64,000 nucleotides of DNA from Radicibacter daui (GCA_030657355.1 CP131056.1:823001-887000), one strand, 5' to 3'. Shown: positions 1 through 9,419, numbered from the stretch's first letter. Made by a program: numbers and translations. Notes: generated by a model not told the origin, from the letters alone.

Positions 1-255
1 TTGTAGCGGAAAGTCTGCACTCCAACTCTCCGCCATCGCACGATCAGCAGAGTTCAATGTTGGATACCCGGTCGCAGCGCCATTTGGATCGAAACCATTC
101 GGGGCGGCATCCGCCGTGGTCTCCGGCTCCTGCTGAGAAGGGAGAGGCTGGCCTGCCATCGCAGCGGCAAAATCACCCAACACCATACCGGTGCCTTCAC
201 AGCCAACGACCAAGGGCAATGTCCCTAGAACCAGAAACAAGCGGACCGTCTTCAT
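1..255 (-). CDS. Putative lipoprotein, C-terminus outside window
   Basis: The minus strand from an ATG at 255 stays open to the window edge (85 codons seen). The product begins MKTVRLFLVLGTLPLVVGC, a basic start, a hydrophobic stretch and a lipobox (VVGC), so it is probably a signal-peptidase-II-processed lipoprotein. The rest is Ala/Pro/Gln-rich and low in complexity (PSQQEPETTADAAPNGF), with no domain I recognise. An AAGG-like ribosome site lies about 10 bases upstream. The function is unknown, and the stop codon lies to the left of the window. Confidence 0.6.
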   Translation of the reverse strand, partial: MKTVRLFLVLGTLPLVVGCEGTGMVLGDFAAAMAGQPLPSQQEPETTADAAPNGFDPNGAATGYPTLNSADRAMAESWSADFPLQ

Positions 256-794
256 TTGGCTTCTAACCTTGTTCTTCAGGGTTCTTCTGAGCATTTATTA
301 TCCCAACCTTAAGGGCCCACGTACCATGGTAGATAATGGATAGCGGTCTGGGCAGCGGCTCTGTATTCCGTGCGTCGCCGAAATATGCGGCATTGCGCCG
401 CATATGGTGAGGAAGGACAAAGCAAACTAGGCTCAGTTGGATTAGCCCCAACGCCTTCCGTAACCTACGTATGATGCACGAACGCCCTTGCTCTCTGGCG
501 AAAGGGGAACTCCCGCCATCTGTATAGACAATATTTTTGAGGGTCCAAATGTGAAGATCGAGAGACAAGGACAGACGCTCGCTAGCGCTAGACTCTCTAT
601 GGTGCTGAGGAAGACCACGGCTATCCTACGACTGATTATGGCATGCCCCGAAGCGTTCTGATTGACGATTTGACGTGTCTTAATCCGCTCGGACCATAAA
701 TTTCGCGAGGATGAAACCAATAACCGTCTTGGAACTAGACAAGGTCGAAAGAGAAGGTCCCGTGTACGGCGCCGATCTCTTGATGCTGATGCGC
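256..794. other. Gene-poor stretch, no supported gene
   Basis: About 540 bases with lower GC than the surroundings. Open frames here (for example 263-568 and 442-861 on the minus strand) have poor composition, no ribosome site and no recognisable protein features. I see no RNA gene or clear repeat. Confidence 0.5.
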
Positions 795-1022
795 CTATAA
801 TTCGCCGAGATAAGCGGCAGCGCAGTTCTGTGCCTCGTCCGAACAGGTAAAGACGGACCACCGGGGGAACAGGGGGCAGATGGCGTGGACGCCGAAGAAC
901 TCCCCGCCAGGATGTATGATCCTGTAGACGGCGATGTCCAGATCAAGGTTGCCCTCCTCGGCCGGGACGAAGTCCGTCGCCCCTTCGACGACCGCTTTCG
1001 CACGCTCCATATCGAGGCGCAT
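795..1022 (-). CDS. Small hypothetical protein (75 aa)
   Basis: A 75-residue acidic protein (MRLDMERAKAVVEGATDF...) that I do not recognise. It contains several Cys and aromatic residues (ICPLFPRW, FTCSDEAQNC). It starts 11 bases after the stop of the small membrane protein gene on the same strand, with a GGTGG element between them, which suggests a two-gene operon. No signal peptide or membrane segment is seen. Evidence is limited to start context, operon spacing and plausible composition. Confidence 0.45.
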   Translation of the reverse strand: MRLDMERAKAVVEGATDFVPAEEGNLDLDIAVYRIIHPGGEFFGVHAICPLFPRWSVFTCSDEAQNCAAAYLGEL

Positions 1023-1033
1023 TCAGCCACCGG

Positions 1034-1258
1034 TCACAAAGTCAGACCATGCTGCCGCCACCATCGCCGACCGGCAACGAGGCCCCAAATCGCTTCGATC
1101 AGGCCAAAGGGCCACGCCCCTTGCAGGAAGCCATAGGCGGACCCGAGCCAGCAAGACACGGCAAAGGCCAGCACCCACCGGGGTGAACGGCTTTCCAACG
1201 CATAGCAAACCAGCATCGCGGTTACCGCGAACAGCCCAAAGGCGGTTAACAGATCCAT
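1034..1258 (-). CDS. Small conserved-type inner membrane protein (74 aa)
   Basis: I chose the internal ATG at 1258 because the protein then begins MDLLTAFGLFAVTAMLVCYA, a clean first transmembrane helix. A second hydrophobic helix (WVLAFAVSCWLGSAYGFLQG) and an amphipathic segment (PFGLIEAIWGLVAGRRWW) follow. This layout and wording resemble small uncharacterised membrane proteins common in rhizobia and other Alphaproteobacteria. The function is unknown. An upstream extension to 1309 is Arg-rich and unlikely. The next small gene (795-1022) follows within 12 bases. Confidence 0.65.
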   Translation of the reverse strand: MDLLTAFGLFAVTAMLVCYALESRSPRWVLAFAVSCWLGSAYGFLQGAWPFGLIEAIWGLVAGRRWWRQHGLTL

Positions 1259-1418
1259 CTTTCTGCCAGTAGCAACAAAGTCGTCAGAGCGGCGACGAGG
1301 CGCCCTCACTATGTCAAAGAACCGTTCGGTGGCAAAGCTTCTAACAGCTTGCCTTTCTCGAAACCCGGCAGCTATAGAAGGCGCCGAAAGAGCATTCCGA
1401 TAATCTCAAGGAACGGGC

Positions 1419-1658
1419 ATGTCAGAAGAACGGAAGCCGGTCCCGTTGAAGGGTGTCATCAGCGCCATCTGCGCCACCGGAGTAGTGGCCGGACAGACGC
1501 TGGCATTGGCGATTGGTGTTGTCTGGGCCTTGAGCGGTTCGCTTGGCTTGTCTTCCATGGGCTTTTATATTTGCAGCGGCCTGGTCACGCTCGTGATTGC
1601 CTATGGTGCCTTCAAGTATGGCGCCAGGGCCATCGCCGCCGAACGCGAATACAACTGA
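1419..1658 (+). CDS. Small membrane protein (79 aa)
   Basis: A 79-residue protein with two predicted transmembrane helices (about residues 10-38 and 45-66) separated by a short SLGLSSMG turn, and a charged C-terminus (AERE). An AAGGA ribosome site lies 6-7 bases before the ATG. No family is recognised; the two-helix layout fits a small integral membrane protein. It stands alone, convergent with the next gene. Confidence 0.55.
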   Translation: MSEERKPVPLKGVISAICATGVVAGQTLALAIGVVWALSGSLGLSSMGFYICSGLVTLVIAYGAFKYGARAIAAEREYN

Positions 1659-1714
1659 CTGGACAGGCCCGCTGACCACACTGACCGTCGATCTGCACGA
1701 ACTTGAAATTTCAT

Positions 1715-2002
1715 CTACTCGATCTGGCGGCGCACAGGATGGCCGATGCGCTCCATGATGGCCTTGGCATCCCGCGAATTGCCCATCCAGGCCGCCAGTT
1801 CGCCAAGGGTGCGAAAGGCAGCAGCCCTGTTGATCATCTCGCGGCCGCGTAGTGCATTTCGCCGTTGCTCGGCAACATAGGAGCCGGCTCGGGTTTTATA
1901 AATCCTGAGCATGCCTAGATCGGCAGAGCGCTCACGGATAATAACAGACCCCTCGAATTCAATGTCGGGGCCGTCCGGATTGTGAATAACATGCTTCTCC
2001 AT
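1715..2002 (-). CDS. Hypothetical protein (95 aa)
   Basis: The start at 2002 is supported by a strong AAAGGAGA ribosome site 6 bases upstream; a start at 2029 would swallow that site. The protein (MEKHVIHNPDGPDIEFEG...) is charged and soluble. Its first half reads like a short beta-rich domain (FEGSVIIRERS, MLRIYKTRAGSYVAEQ) and its second half like helices. No family is recognised. It is preceded by an AT-rich segment (about 2050-2140) that could hold its promoter. Confidence 0.6.
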   Translation of the reverse strand: MEKHVIHNPDGPDIEFEGSVIIRERSADLGMLRIYKTRAGSYVAEQRRNALRGREMINRAAAFRTLGELAAWMGNSRDAKAIMERIGHPVRRQIE

Positions 2003-2760
2003 GAAGTATCTCCTTTCGCGTCGCTCCAATAAAGACTCTGAATTGACGTCCCTATGCGCATTATTGTCTAATCAAAGCTTGAATTGGAATTTTGAAAATT
2101 TATCATAGGTTACAATTTTTCGTTTCGTATCGGATTATATTGTCTCCAGGTGGCTATGATCAACCCATTGCGGGCAAATTGGCGTTTGACCCACGGATGG
2201 GGGCCATTTTTTCCGCCTATCGACAGATCCGGAAAACACCCGCATAAGGCCCCCGTGCCCACGAGGCAGGACCGCTCCAGACCGATGAGACGACGCTGAC
2301 ACGAACCCCGACAAGTTGCCATGGCGGCACTTTCCTGACCCGACTGCTGCTGGGGCTATGGTTCGTTGCGACGCTGCTGATGGCGAATGGCGGCGATCTT
2401 GTCGGGAGGTTGTCGCCTTCCGGTGATCTGACGTCGGCCGTTTCGGGGACTGACACGCTGAAACCGGCGCCTGCGCCCCAGCTTTCGGCGCAAATTCAGG
2501 TCGATCTGCGCCTGCGCCTTGGCGAGCCGTCGGGGCGCGTCGATGCCCGGGGACATGCCGGTGCAGGGCACGGGCCGGATTTCGGGCTGCCGCCTTCGCT
2601 TGCCCTGCCGAGAATGGCCCAGGACAGGCCCGCCGGGCGACCGGCAACAGCGGTAATTCTTTTTGCGCACCAAGCCGGATTTGAGGCGCGCGCCCCTCCC
2701 GGCAGAACCTGATCTCCTGCTGCGCCTTCACGCGCGGCTTCACCCGGATGTCAGCCCGGC
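2003..2760. other. Intergenic region before secDF
   Basis: About 2040-2160 is strikingly AT-rich (runs such as TTGAAAATTTATCAT) and probably carries promoters for the gene to the left and/or for transcription toward secDF. The remaining part is GC-rich and holds only the doubtful frame 2380-2712. The minus-strand frames 2135-2743 and 2356-2673 look like shadows: Arg/Pro/Ala-rich with no domain. Confidence 0.45.
2380..2712 (+). CDS. Doubtful small protein upstream of secDF
   Basis: From the only in-frame ATG the product is 110 aa and Pro/Ala/Arg-rich. The frame is open back to 2248, and the codons just before the ATG encode a hydrophobic run (FLTRLLLGLWFVATLL), as a signal peptide or membrane anchor would. 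That stretch has no ATG, GTG or TTG, so a real gene would need a CTG start or carry a frameshift. No homology is recognised. It ends 48 bases before secDF. Treat as tentative. Confidence 0.25.
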   Translation: MANGGDLVGRLSPSGDLTSAVSGTDTLKPAPAPQLSAQIQVDLRLRLGEPSGRVDARGHAGAGHGPDFGLPPSLALPRMAQDRPAGRPATAVILFAHQAGFEARAPPGRT

Positions 2761-5340
2761 ATGTCGTTCTTCTGGCGTATTAACGCCGACGGATGGCACC
2801 TGCCTATTGCCTGGATAAATCAGCTTATGCGCACTTCCCCGTGGCGCCTTGCCACCTATGCCCTGATCGTGCTGGTCGGGGTTCTTATCGCTTTGCCCAA
2901 TATTCTAACACCCGGACAACTGGCCGCCCTGCCGGACTGGCTGCCGAAAAAACAGGTCACGCTCGGCCTCGATCTGCGTGGTGGTTCCCATCTCGTGCTT
3001 GAGGTGGATGCCGGGGCGCTTAAAGCCGCCCGCCTCAAGACCTTTGTCGAGGATGCACGCAAAAAGGCTGATGAAGAGGGTCTTGCCCTGAAGTCGGTGC
3101 GGGTTGACGGCGACACGGCGAGTTTTGTTCCCGGCGATCCGGCTGATCTTGACCGGATGACCACCGTGCTCAAGGGCATCAATGCCTGGGCCGGAGGATC
3201 GTCCTTCGGGCCCGGCGTCTATGAATTCGATGTTGCCGCCGCAGAGGGGGCCGTCACCGCCGCGCTGACGCAAGCCGGAGTGCATGCCCGGGTTTCTGCC
3301 GCAGTGGATCAAAGCCTGGAAATCGTGCGTCGCCGCGTAGACCAGGTGGGTGTGGCCGAGCCCACGGTCCAGCGGGTGGGCGCCGACCGTATTCTGGTGC
3401 AGCTTCCGGGCTTGCAGGACCCGACGCGCCTCAAGGCGCTGCTCGGTTCCACGGCGCAGATGAGCTTTCATCTGGTGGCCCCGGATTACGGGATGCGTGG
3501 CCGGGTGCCGGCCGGGGTGACCATGATGCCATCGGCCGATGGCAAGGTGCGGTATCCGGTGGAGAACCGAACCCTGCTCAGCGGCGACCGGCTGACGGAT
3601 GCCCAGGCCGGCTTTGACCAGCGCTCGGGTCAGCCCATCGTATCGTTCCGCTTCGACAGCCTCGGGACCAGGCAATTCGCCGATATCACCCGCAACAATC
3701 TGGGTCGCGCTTTCGCTGTCGTGCTCGACGGCAAAGTCTTGACGGCACCGGTTATCCGCGAGGCGATCACTGGCGGCTCGGGCCAGATCAGCGGCGACTT
3801 CACGGTGGCTGAAACGTCGGTGCTTTCGGCGTTGCTGCGTGCGGGTGCGCTGCCGGCACCCCTTACCGTGATCGAGCAGCGCAGCGTCGGCCCCGATCTT
3901 GGAGGTGATGCAATCCGCATGGGGCTGCTGACCGGCCTTGCGGGTTTCGCGCTGGTCGTGGCCTTCATGGTCATTCTCTACCGCGGCTGGGGCATGATCG
4001 CCAACCTTGCGCTTTGCCTGAATGTGATCCTCACAGTGGGAGCACTCGGCCTGATCGGCGCCACATTGACCTTGCCGGGCATCGCCGGCGTCATTCTCGG
4101 TATTGGTATGGCGGTGGACGCCAACATCCTCATCAATGAACGGATCAGGGAGGAGCTGAAGCGGGGGGCCAGTGTGCTGCAGGCGCTCGATGTCGGCTTC
4201 AGGCGGGCCTATTCCACCATTGTCGATTCCAATGTCACGACACTGATAGCGACGCTGCTGCTTTTCATGTTCGGCTCCGGCCCGGTCCGGGGCTTTGCCA
4301 TCACCATGATGCTGGGTATCGGCATTTCGATGTTCACCGCCGTCTCCGTGGTGCGGGTGCTGATGACGGAGATCGTGCGCCGGCGACGGCTGAAGACACT
4401 GGAATTCAAGCCGCTATTCAAGCTGGTGCCCGACAATCCGGAGATCTCCTTCATGAAGGCGCGGTTCTTCGGGATCGGGCTTTCCGCCATCCTGTCGCTC
4501 ACCTCTATCGCGCTCTTCTTTGCGCCGGGGCTGCGCTACGGGATCGACTTCAAGGGAGGCATCCAGATGGAGGTCGAGGCACCGCAGTCGCCCGACCTTG
4601 CCGCGTTGCGTGAAGGGCTTACCGGCCTCGGGCTCGGGGAAATCGCGTTGCAGAATATCGGCGGCAAGGACAGTGTGCTCATCCGCGCCGAACGCCAGCC
4701 GGGCGGCGAGGAGGCGCAGAACGGCGCGGTGGAAAAATTGCGCGCGGCGATTGGCGAGATCATTCCGGGAGCCAGCGTCGAAAGCACGGAAGTGGTGGGG
4801 CCGAAGGTGAGCGGCGAGCTGGCCAGCTCAGGCTTCATCGCCGTATCGCTCGCGATGGCGGCGATGCTTGGCTACATCTGGTGGCGGTTCGAGTGGCATT
4901 TTGCCGTCGGGGCCATCGCCACGCTCATCCTCGATACCACCAAGACGGTGGGCTTCTTTGCCCTGACGGGGCTGGATTTCAACCTCACCGCCATAGCCGC
5001 CTTGCTTACCATCATCGGCTATTCGGTCAATGACAAGGTGGTGGTCTATGACCGCATGCGCGAGAATTTGCGTCTTTATAAGTCGATGCCGCTGCGGCAG
5101 ATCATCGACAAGAGTATCAATGAGAGCCTGGCGCGCTGCATTTTCACCTCGACGACGACGTTCCTTTCCATGTTGCCGATGGCGGTGAGCGGGGGTGCGG
5201 CGGTGACGAGTTTTGCCATTCCGATGGTGTTCGGCATCCTCATCGCCACGAGTTCCTCAATTTTTATCGCCGCACCGATCCTGTTGTTTTTGGGGGACTG
5301 GAAGGCAAGGCGAAAAAAGGAGCCGTCAAAGGGTCGATAG
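2761..5340 (+). CDS. secDF: Fused protein translocase subunit SecDF
   Basis: SecD and SecF are fused in one 859-residue polypeptide of the RND superfamily. It uses the proton gradient to help pull secreted proteins out of the SecYEG channel on the periplasmic side. The SecD half (about 1-550) shows the D1 motif LGLDLRGG (68-75), the periplasmic P1 domain and GMAVDANILINERIREEL in the membrane part. The SecF half (about 565-859) shows GIDFKGG and NDKVVVYDRMREN. Twelve transmembrane segments are expected, six per half. No good ribosome site precedes ATG 2761; ATG 2827 (MRTSPWRLATYALIVLV...) puts the start next to the first helix and is an equally likely start. YajC is not adjacent. Confidence 0.95.
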   Translation: MSFFWRINADGWHLPIAWINQLMRTSPWRLATYALIVLVGVLIALPNILTPGQLAALPDWLPKKQVTLGLDLRGGSHLVLEVDAGALKAARLKTFVEDARKKADEEGLALKSVRVDGDTASFVPGDPADLDRMTTVLKGINAWAGGSSFGPGVYEFDVAAAEGAVTAALTQAGVHARVSAAVDQSLEIVRRRVDQVGVAEPTVQRVGADRILVQLPGLQDPTRLKALLGSTAQMSFHLVAPDYGMRGRVPAGVTMMPSADGKVRYPVENRTLLSGDRLTDAQAGFDQRSGQPIVSFRFDSLGTRQFADITRNNLGRAFAVVLDGKVLTAPVIREAITGGSGQISGDFTVAETSVLSALLRAGALPAPLTVIEQRSVGPDLGGDAIRMGLLTGLAGFALVVAFMVILYRGWGMIANLALCLNVILTVGALGLIGATLTLPGIAGVILGIGMAVDANILINERIREELKRGASVLQALDVGFRRAYSTIVDSNVTTLIATLLLFMFGSGPVRGFAITMMLGIGISMFTAVSVVRVLMTEIVRRRRLKTLEFKPLFKLVPDNPEISFMKARFFGIGLSAILSLTSIALFFAPGLRYGIDFKGGIQMEVEAPQSPDLAALREGLTGLGLGEIALQNIGGKDSVLIRAERQPGGEEAQNGAVEKLRAAIGEIIPGASVESTEVVGPKVSGELASSGFIAVSLAMAAMLGYIWWRFEWHFAVGAIATLILDTTKTVGFFALTGLDFNLTAIAALLTIIGYSVNDKVVVYDRMRENLRLYKSMPLRQIIDKSINESLARCIFTSTTTFLSMLPMAVSGGAAVTSFAIPMVFGILIATSSSIFIAAPILLFLGDWKARRKKEPSKGR

Positions 5341-5368
5341 CCCCGGGGCCTTGGAGGAGATTGCTTTG

Positions 5369-7081
5369 TCACACCGGGGCTGACACGAGCTCCAGCATGC
5401 AGCGGGCGATCTCCCTCTCTCCCATGATCGTGCGCGTGGCGCCGCATTTTTCGAGGTGCTCGACCTCGGCGTCGGAATGGGCGCGCGCGACGATCTCCAG
5501 ATCCGGGCAGGTGCTGCGTGCCTGTTGCACCGCCTGCCCGGCTTCGAAAGCCTGCGGAATAGCCACCACCAGATGGCGGGCAGCCGTCAGGTTGGCCGCA
5601 GACAATACCTGCGGATCAGCGGCATTGCCGAACACAACTTCTGCGCCGTCCAGTCGGGCGGCTTCCGCCGGTGTGGCGCGATCCTCGATCACCAGAAACG
5701 CCATTCCGGCCTGCTTCAGCCCGGCGCCCACGAGCGCTCCGACCCGGCCATAACCAATAAGCACCACATGATCCGAAAGGGTGCTGGGAACAAGGTCGGA
5801 GGCGGTTTCGTCCGACCCGGGAGAAGCGGGTTTATCCGCAGCGGTTTCGTTCGGTGGGGCGCCGGAGGCCGGCCGTGCGGAAGTGGCGTCTTCAAGCCCC
5901 GTCTTGCGGGCGATGATGGCAAACAGCAGTGGATTGACCAGAATGGAGAGGATCGCACCGGCGAGAACGAGGTCCCGCCCCATCTCCGGCAACAGGCCCG
6001 TATTGACCCCCAGACCCGCCAGAATGAACGAAAATTCGCCGATCTGTGCCAGGCTCGCCGCGATGGTCAGGGCGGTTCCTTTCGAGCGCCCGAAAGCAAG
6101 CACAATGAAATAGGCTGCCAGCGATTTACCGACGAGGATAATGGCGAGCGTCGCTGCCAGTTGCCACGGTGCCTCGATCAGAATCGCCGGATTGAACAAC
6201 ATGCCGACGGAGACGAAGAACAGGACGGCAAAGGCGTCCCGCAGCGGCAGTGTTTCTGCGGTTGCCTGCTGGCTGAGCTCGGACTCGCTTAGAATCATCC
6301 CGGCAAAGAAGGCACCGAGGGCAAAGGAGACGCCGAAGAGGGCAGCCGCGCCATAGGCGACGCAGATGGCAATCGCCAGAACCGACAGCCTGAACAGTTC
6401 CCGGGAACCAGTATGGGCCACCCAGTGCAGCAGCCACGGGATGACCCGGCGGCCGATCACCAGCATGATGATGACGAAAGCCGCGACCTTGGCAAAGGTG
6501 ACCAGCAGCACGCCTGCGATCCCCAGGCCAAACGGCCCCGCATCAACGGAGGTTCCCTTGACGGCTCCGGCAATGGCCGGAAGCACGACCAAGGCCAGCA
6601 CCATCGCCAGATCCTCGACGATCAGCCAGCCGACCGCGATCCGCCCCCGTTCCGTCAGGACAAGGCGCCGCTCCTGGAGTGCTCGCAGCAGCACCACGGT
6701 GCTGGCAACGGAGAGAGCGAGGCCGAAGATCGCCCCTCCGGCAAGGGACCAGCCCAGCAGCGTGGCCAACCCCATGCCGAGAGCGGTGGCAATCACGATC
6801 TGGACGATGGCGCCAGGAACGGCGAGAGCTTTGACCGACAGCAGATCCTTGAAGGAAAAGTGCAGCCCAACGCCAAACATCAACAGGATGACGCCTACTT
6901 CCGCCAGCTCGTTGGCCAGGGTCTGATCAGCAACAAAACCGGGCGTAAAGGGGCCAACCAGAACTCCGGCCAGCAGATAACCCACCAGCGGGGAGATGCG
7001 CAGTTTATGAGCCAGCGCTCCAAACACGAAGGCAAGGCCGAACCCGGCAACGAGCATGGTGATAAGGGAACTGCTATGCAT
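5369..7081 (-). CDS. Monovalent cation:proton antiporter-2 (KefB/YbaL-type)
   Basis: CPA2-family antiporter, probably exchanging K+ (or Na+) for H+ across the inner membrane. The N-terminal ~400 residues form 12-13 hydrophobic segments (for example LVGYLLAGVLVGPFTPGF, GVILLMFGVGLHFSF, VEDLAMVLALVVLP). A linker rich in Ala/Pro/Thr leads to a C-terminal RCK (TrkA-N) domain with Rossmann motif GYGRVG, which would bind a nucleotide and gate the channel. ATG 7081 (MHSSSLITMLVAGFG) was preferred over 7171 because it begins just before helix 1; the product is then 570 aa. The domain order matches E. coli YbaL/KefB. It is convergent with secDF. Confidence 0.88.
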   Translation of the reverse strand: MHSSSLITMLVAGFGLAFVFGALAHKLRISPLVGYLLAGVLVGPFTPGFVADQTLANELAEVGVILLMFGVGLHFSFKDLLSVKALAVPGAIVQIVIATALGMGLATLLGWSLAGGAIFGLALSVASTVVLLRALQERRLVLTERGRIAVGWLIVEDLAMVLALVVLPAIAGAVKGTSVDAGPFGLGIAGVLLVTFAKVAAFVIIMLVIGRRVIPWLLHWVAHTGSRELFRLSVLAIAICVAYGAAALFGVSFALGAFFAGMILSESELSQQATAETLPLRDAFAVLFFVSVGMLFNPAILIEAPWQLAATLAIILVGKSLAAYFIVLAFGRSKGTALTIAASLAQIGEFSFILAGLGVNTGLLPEMGRDLVLAGAILSILVNPLLFAIIARKTGLEDATSARPASGAPPNETAADKPASPGSDETASDLVPSTLSDHVVLIGYGRVGALVGAGLKQAGMAFLVIEDRATPAEAARLDGAEVVFGNAADPQVLSAANLTAARHLVVAIPQAFEAGQAVQQARSTCPDLEIVARAHSDAEVEHLEKCGATRTIMGEREIARCMLELVSAPV

Positions 7082-7848
<767 letters not shown>

Positions 7849-8062
7849 GCAGCTGGGAGCGTTCGCGACCGCGTCTTGAGGCCAGGCTTCTCTTAAGCAA
7901 GTAAGGGAAGGCAGGGGGCCCTGAGTGGCGGGGCCCGGCGGCGAAGCGGCGCGGAACCTAGCCCAAGGGCTGCGGGCTGGCAAGGCAGATTTGCCCTGTT
8001 GGGGACGATCCTGCGCGTTCCTGGGGTTAAGGGCCTGTGCTGCTTGCGTCCGGCGACGTTTT

Positions 8063-8077
8063 GTTCTATCTTTGTTC
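8063..8077. promoter_or_regulatory. LexA-like SOS box (GTTC-N7-GTTC)
   Basis: The sequence GTTCTATCTTTGTTC matches the alphaproteobacterial LexA recognition pattern GTTCN7GTTC, with the usual AT-rich spacer; on the minus strand it reads GAACAAAGATAGAAC. No SOS gene is adjacent on either side. One or two matches to so short a pattern are expected by chance in 64 kb, so this is tentative. Confidence 0.35.
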
Positions 8078-8251
8078 CTACATTCGGACGAGGCGCGCCT
8101 GACGTGGTTCCTGCTGTTCCTCTCCGGTGTTTCCCACAAGAGGGGCTGGCCTGACCGCGTTACGGCTGCAGCTTTTCCGGCGGCGTCTGGCGCCGCTTCT
8201 GGCCGTGCCCGCCGCTCCGGGCGATTCGGCGGCCAAGGTGATGGAGGGCCC

Positions 8252-8320
8252 GAAATGTTGGCATTTGTGGTCATCCGCCGGTTTTTGTCGGCTTCCGGCG
8301 CGCCGTTCAGCCAACATTTC
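8252..8320. repeat. Inverted repeat with nested hairpin
   Basis: GAAATGTTGGC at 8252-8262 is exactly repeated in reverse complement at 8310-8320, and inside the 47-base loop CGCCGG (near 8276) can pair with CCGGCG (near 8295). Transcribed from either strand, this would fold into a two-part stem-loop. It may be part of a non-coding RNA or a regulatory structure upstream of rplU. Confidence 0.4.
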
Positions 8321-8604
8321 CCGACGGCAGGACAACAAGGGCAATGCAGCACGGCAACACCCCTTTTGTGAGGCGTTCCGGGCGGGGCGGATGGCGCAGG
8401 GAAGGGGACGTCAGGCCGGCAAGGCGGCGTTTTCGGCCGACCCCGAGCCATGCCCGCCGGGCCATGCATTGCCGGCAAGGGGCCATGCGGAGTGGTAGCC
8501 GGTTTTTTGCCAAAGGATGACTCGCACTTTGGGCCGGCACCCTGTATAAGCCGCGTCACGACCGGGATGAGGCCTTCCTTCGGGGATGTTTCCGGGGAAA
8601 GGTG

Positions 8605-8632
8605 TTGACTGGCAAACTTCTTTGTGTAGTCT
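8605..8632 (+). promoter_or_regulatory. Probable sigma70 promoter of rplU-rpmA
   Basis: TTGACT at 8605-8610 and TAGTCT at 8627-8632 are separated by 16 bases, close to the -35/-10 consensus. They lie about 158 bases upstream of the rplU start, leaving a long 5' leader. Confidence 0.55.
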
Positions 8633-8739
8633 GCGCCGCCACGGTTTCGAGCGGTCCGGCTCTCGCAGTTTACCGGGAGGGCTTCAGGCAAAAGTTCCTT
8701 TCATCGGGAGCCATCGTCTGGAGTTCCCAGGGTGCTGAG

Positions 8740-8760
8740 CGGCGGGGCCGCCTTTCTCTT
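8740..8760 (+). terminator. Possible attenuator hairpin in rplU leader
   Basis: GGCGGGGCCGCC (8741-8752) can form a short GC-rich stem and is followed by TTTCTCTTTT, ending about 26 bases before the rplU start. It resembles a weak intrinsic terminator placed in the leader, as in autoregulated ribosomal protein operons. The loop is tight and the stem short, so it is only a candidate. Confidence 0.25.
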
Positions 8761-8789
8761 TTATCCGTATGAAGATCGGGTTTCAGGCG

Positions 8790-9104
8790 ATGTTCGCAGT
8801 CATTCGCAGTGGCGGTAAGCAGTACAAGGTCGCCAAGGACGACGTGATCACGGTCGAGAAGCTGGCTTACGAAGCCGGTGCTTCCGTCGAGATCGACGAC
8901 GTTCTTATGGTCGGCGGTGAAGCAGGTACCAAGGTGGGCACCCCCGTGCTCGCCGGTGCCCTGGTCAAGGCTGAAGTGGTCGAGCAGACCCGCGGTCCGA
9001 AGATCATCATTTTCAAGAAGAAGCGCCGCCAGAACTACCGGCGCAAGAACGGCCACCGCCAGGACCTCACCGTCCTGCGCATCACCGACATCGTGTCGGC
9101 CTGA
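8790..9104 (+). CDS. rplU: 50S ribosomal protein L21
   Basis: L21 is a 23S-rRNA-binding component of the large ribosomal subunit. The start ATG at 8790 gives [14 protein letters not shown], the standard L21 N-terminus; a start at 8769 would add seven non-conserved residues. At 104 aa the length is typical. The conserved [16 protein letters not shown] region near the C-terminus binds RNA. rpmA follows 45 bases downstream, the almost universal rplU-rpmA pair, probably in one transcript from the promoter at 8605. Confidence 0.97.
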   Translation: MFAVIRSGGKQYKVAKDDVITVEKLAYEAGASVEIDDVLMVGGEAGTKVGTPVLAGALVKAEVVEQTRGPKIIIFKKKRRQNYRRKNGHRQDLTVLRITDIVSA

Positions 9105-9149
9105 TCCGCGCGAACGGCCCTTCTGGTTCAGGTCAAGGAGTAACAGACC

Positions 9150-9419
9150 ATGGCACATAAAAAGGCTGGCGGTTCCTCGCGCAACGGTCGCGATTCGGAA
9201 GGCCGTCGTCTTGGCGTCAAGAAGTACGGCGGTGAGTCGGTGATTGCCGGCAACATCATCGTCCGTCAGCGTGGCACCAAGTTCAATCCGGGCGCCAATG
9301 TCGGCATCGGCCGCGATCACACCCTGTTTGCGCTGGTGGATGGCAAGGTGAGCTTCGGCGTCAACCGCTTCGGCAAGAATGCGGTCAACGTCGAGCCGTT
9401 CGCGGAAGCCGCCGAGTAA
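9150..9419 (+). CDS. rpmA: 50S ribosomal protein L27
   Basis: L27 lies at the peptidyl-transferase centre, where its N-terminal tail contacts tRNA. The product is 89 aa and starts [20 protein letters not shown], the usual Gram-negative form without the cleavable extension seen in Firmicutes. An AAGGAG ribosome site is placed about 9 bases before the ATG. It is cotranscribed with rplU, and an intrinsic terminator follows at 9472. Confidence 0.97.
   Translation: MAHKKAGGSSRNGRDSEGRRLGVKKYGGESVIAGNIIVRQRGTKFNPGANVGIGRDHTLFALVDGKVSFGVNRFGKNAVNVEPFAEAAE

Larger units (their letters stand above)
7849..8789. other. Long intergenic region before rplU
   Basis: About 940 bases between the tRNA 5' end and rplU without a convincing protein gene. 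Frames 7925-8371, 8127-8498 (plus) and 8307-8540, 7642-8691 (minus) are Arg/Ala/Pro-rich, lack ribosome sites, and one of them runs through the tRNA. It contains the LexA-like box, an 11-base inverted repeat with nested hairpin, the rplU promoter and a leader hairpin, listed separately. An unannotated RNA gene is possible here. Confidence 0.5.
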
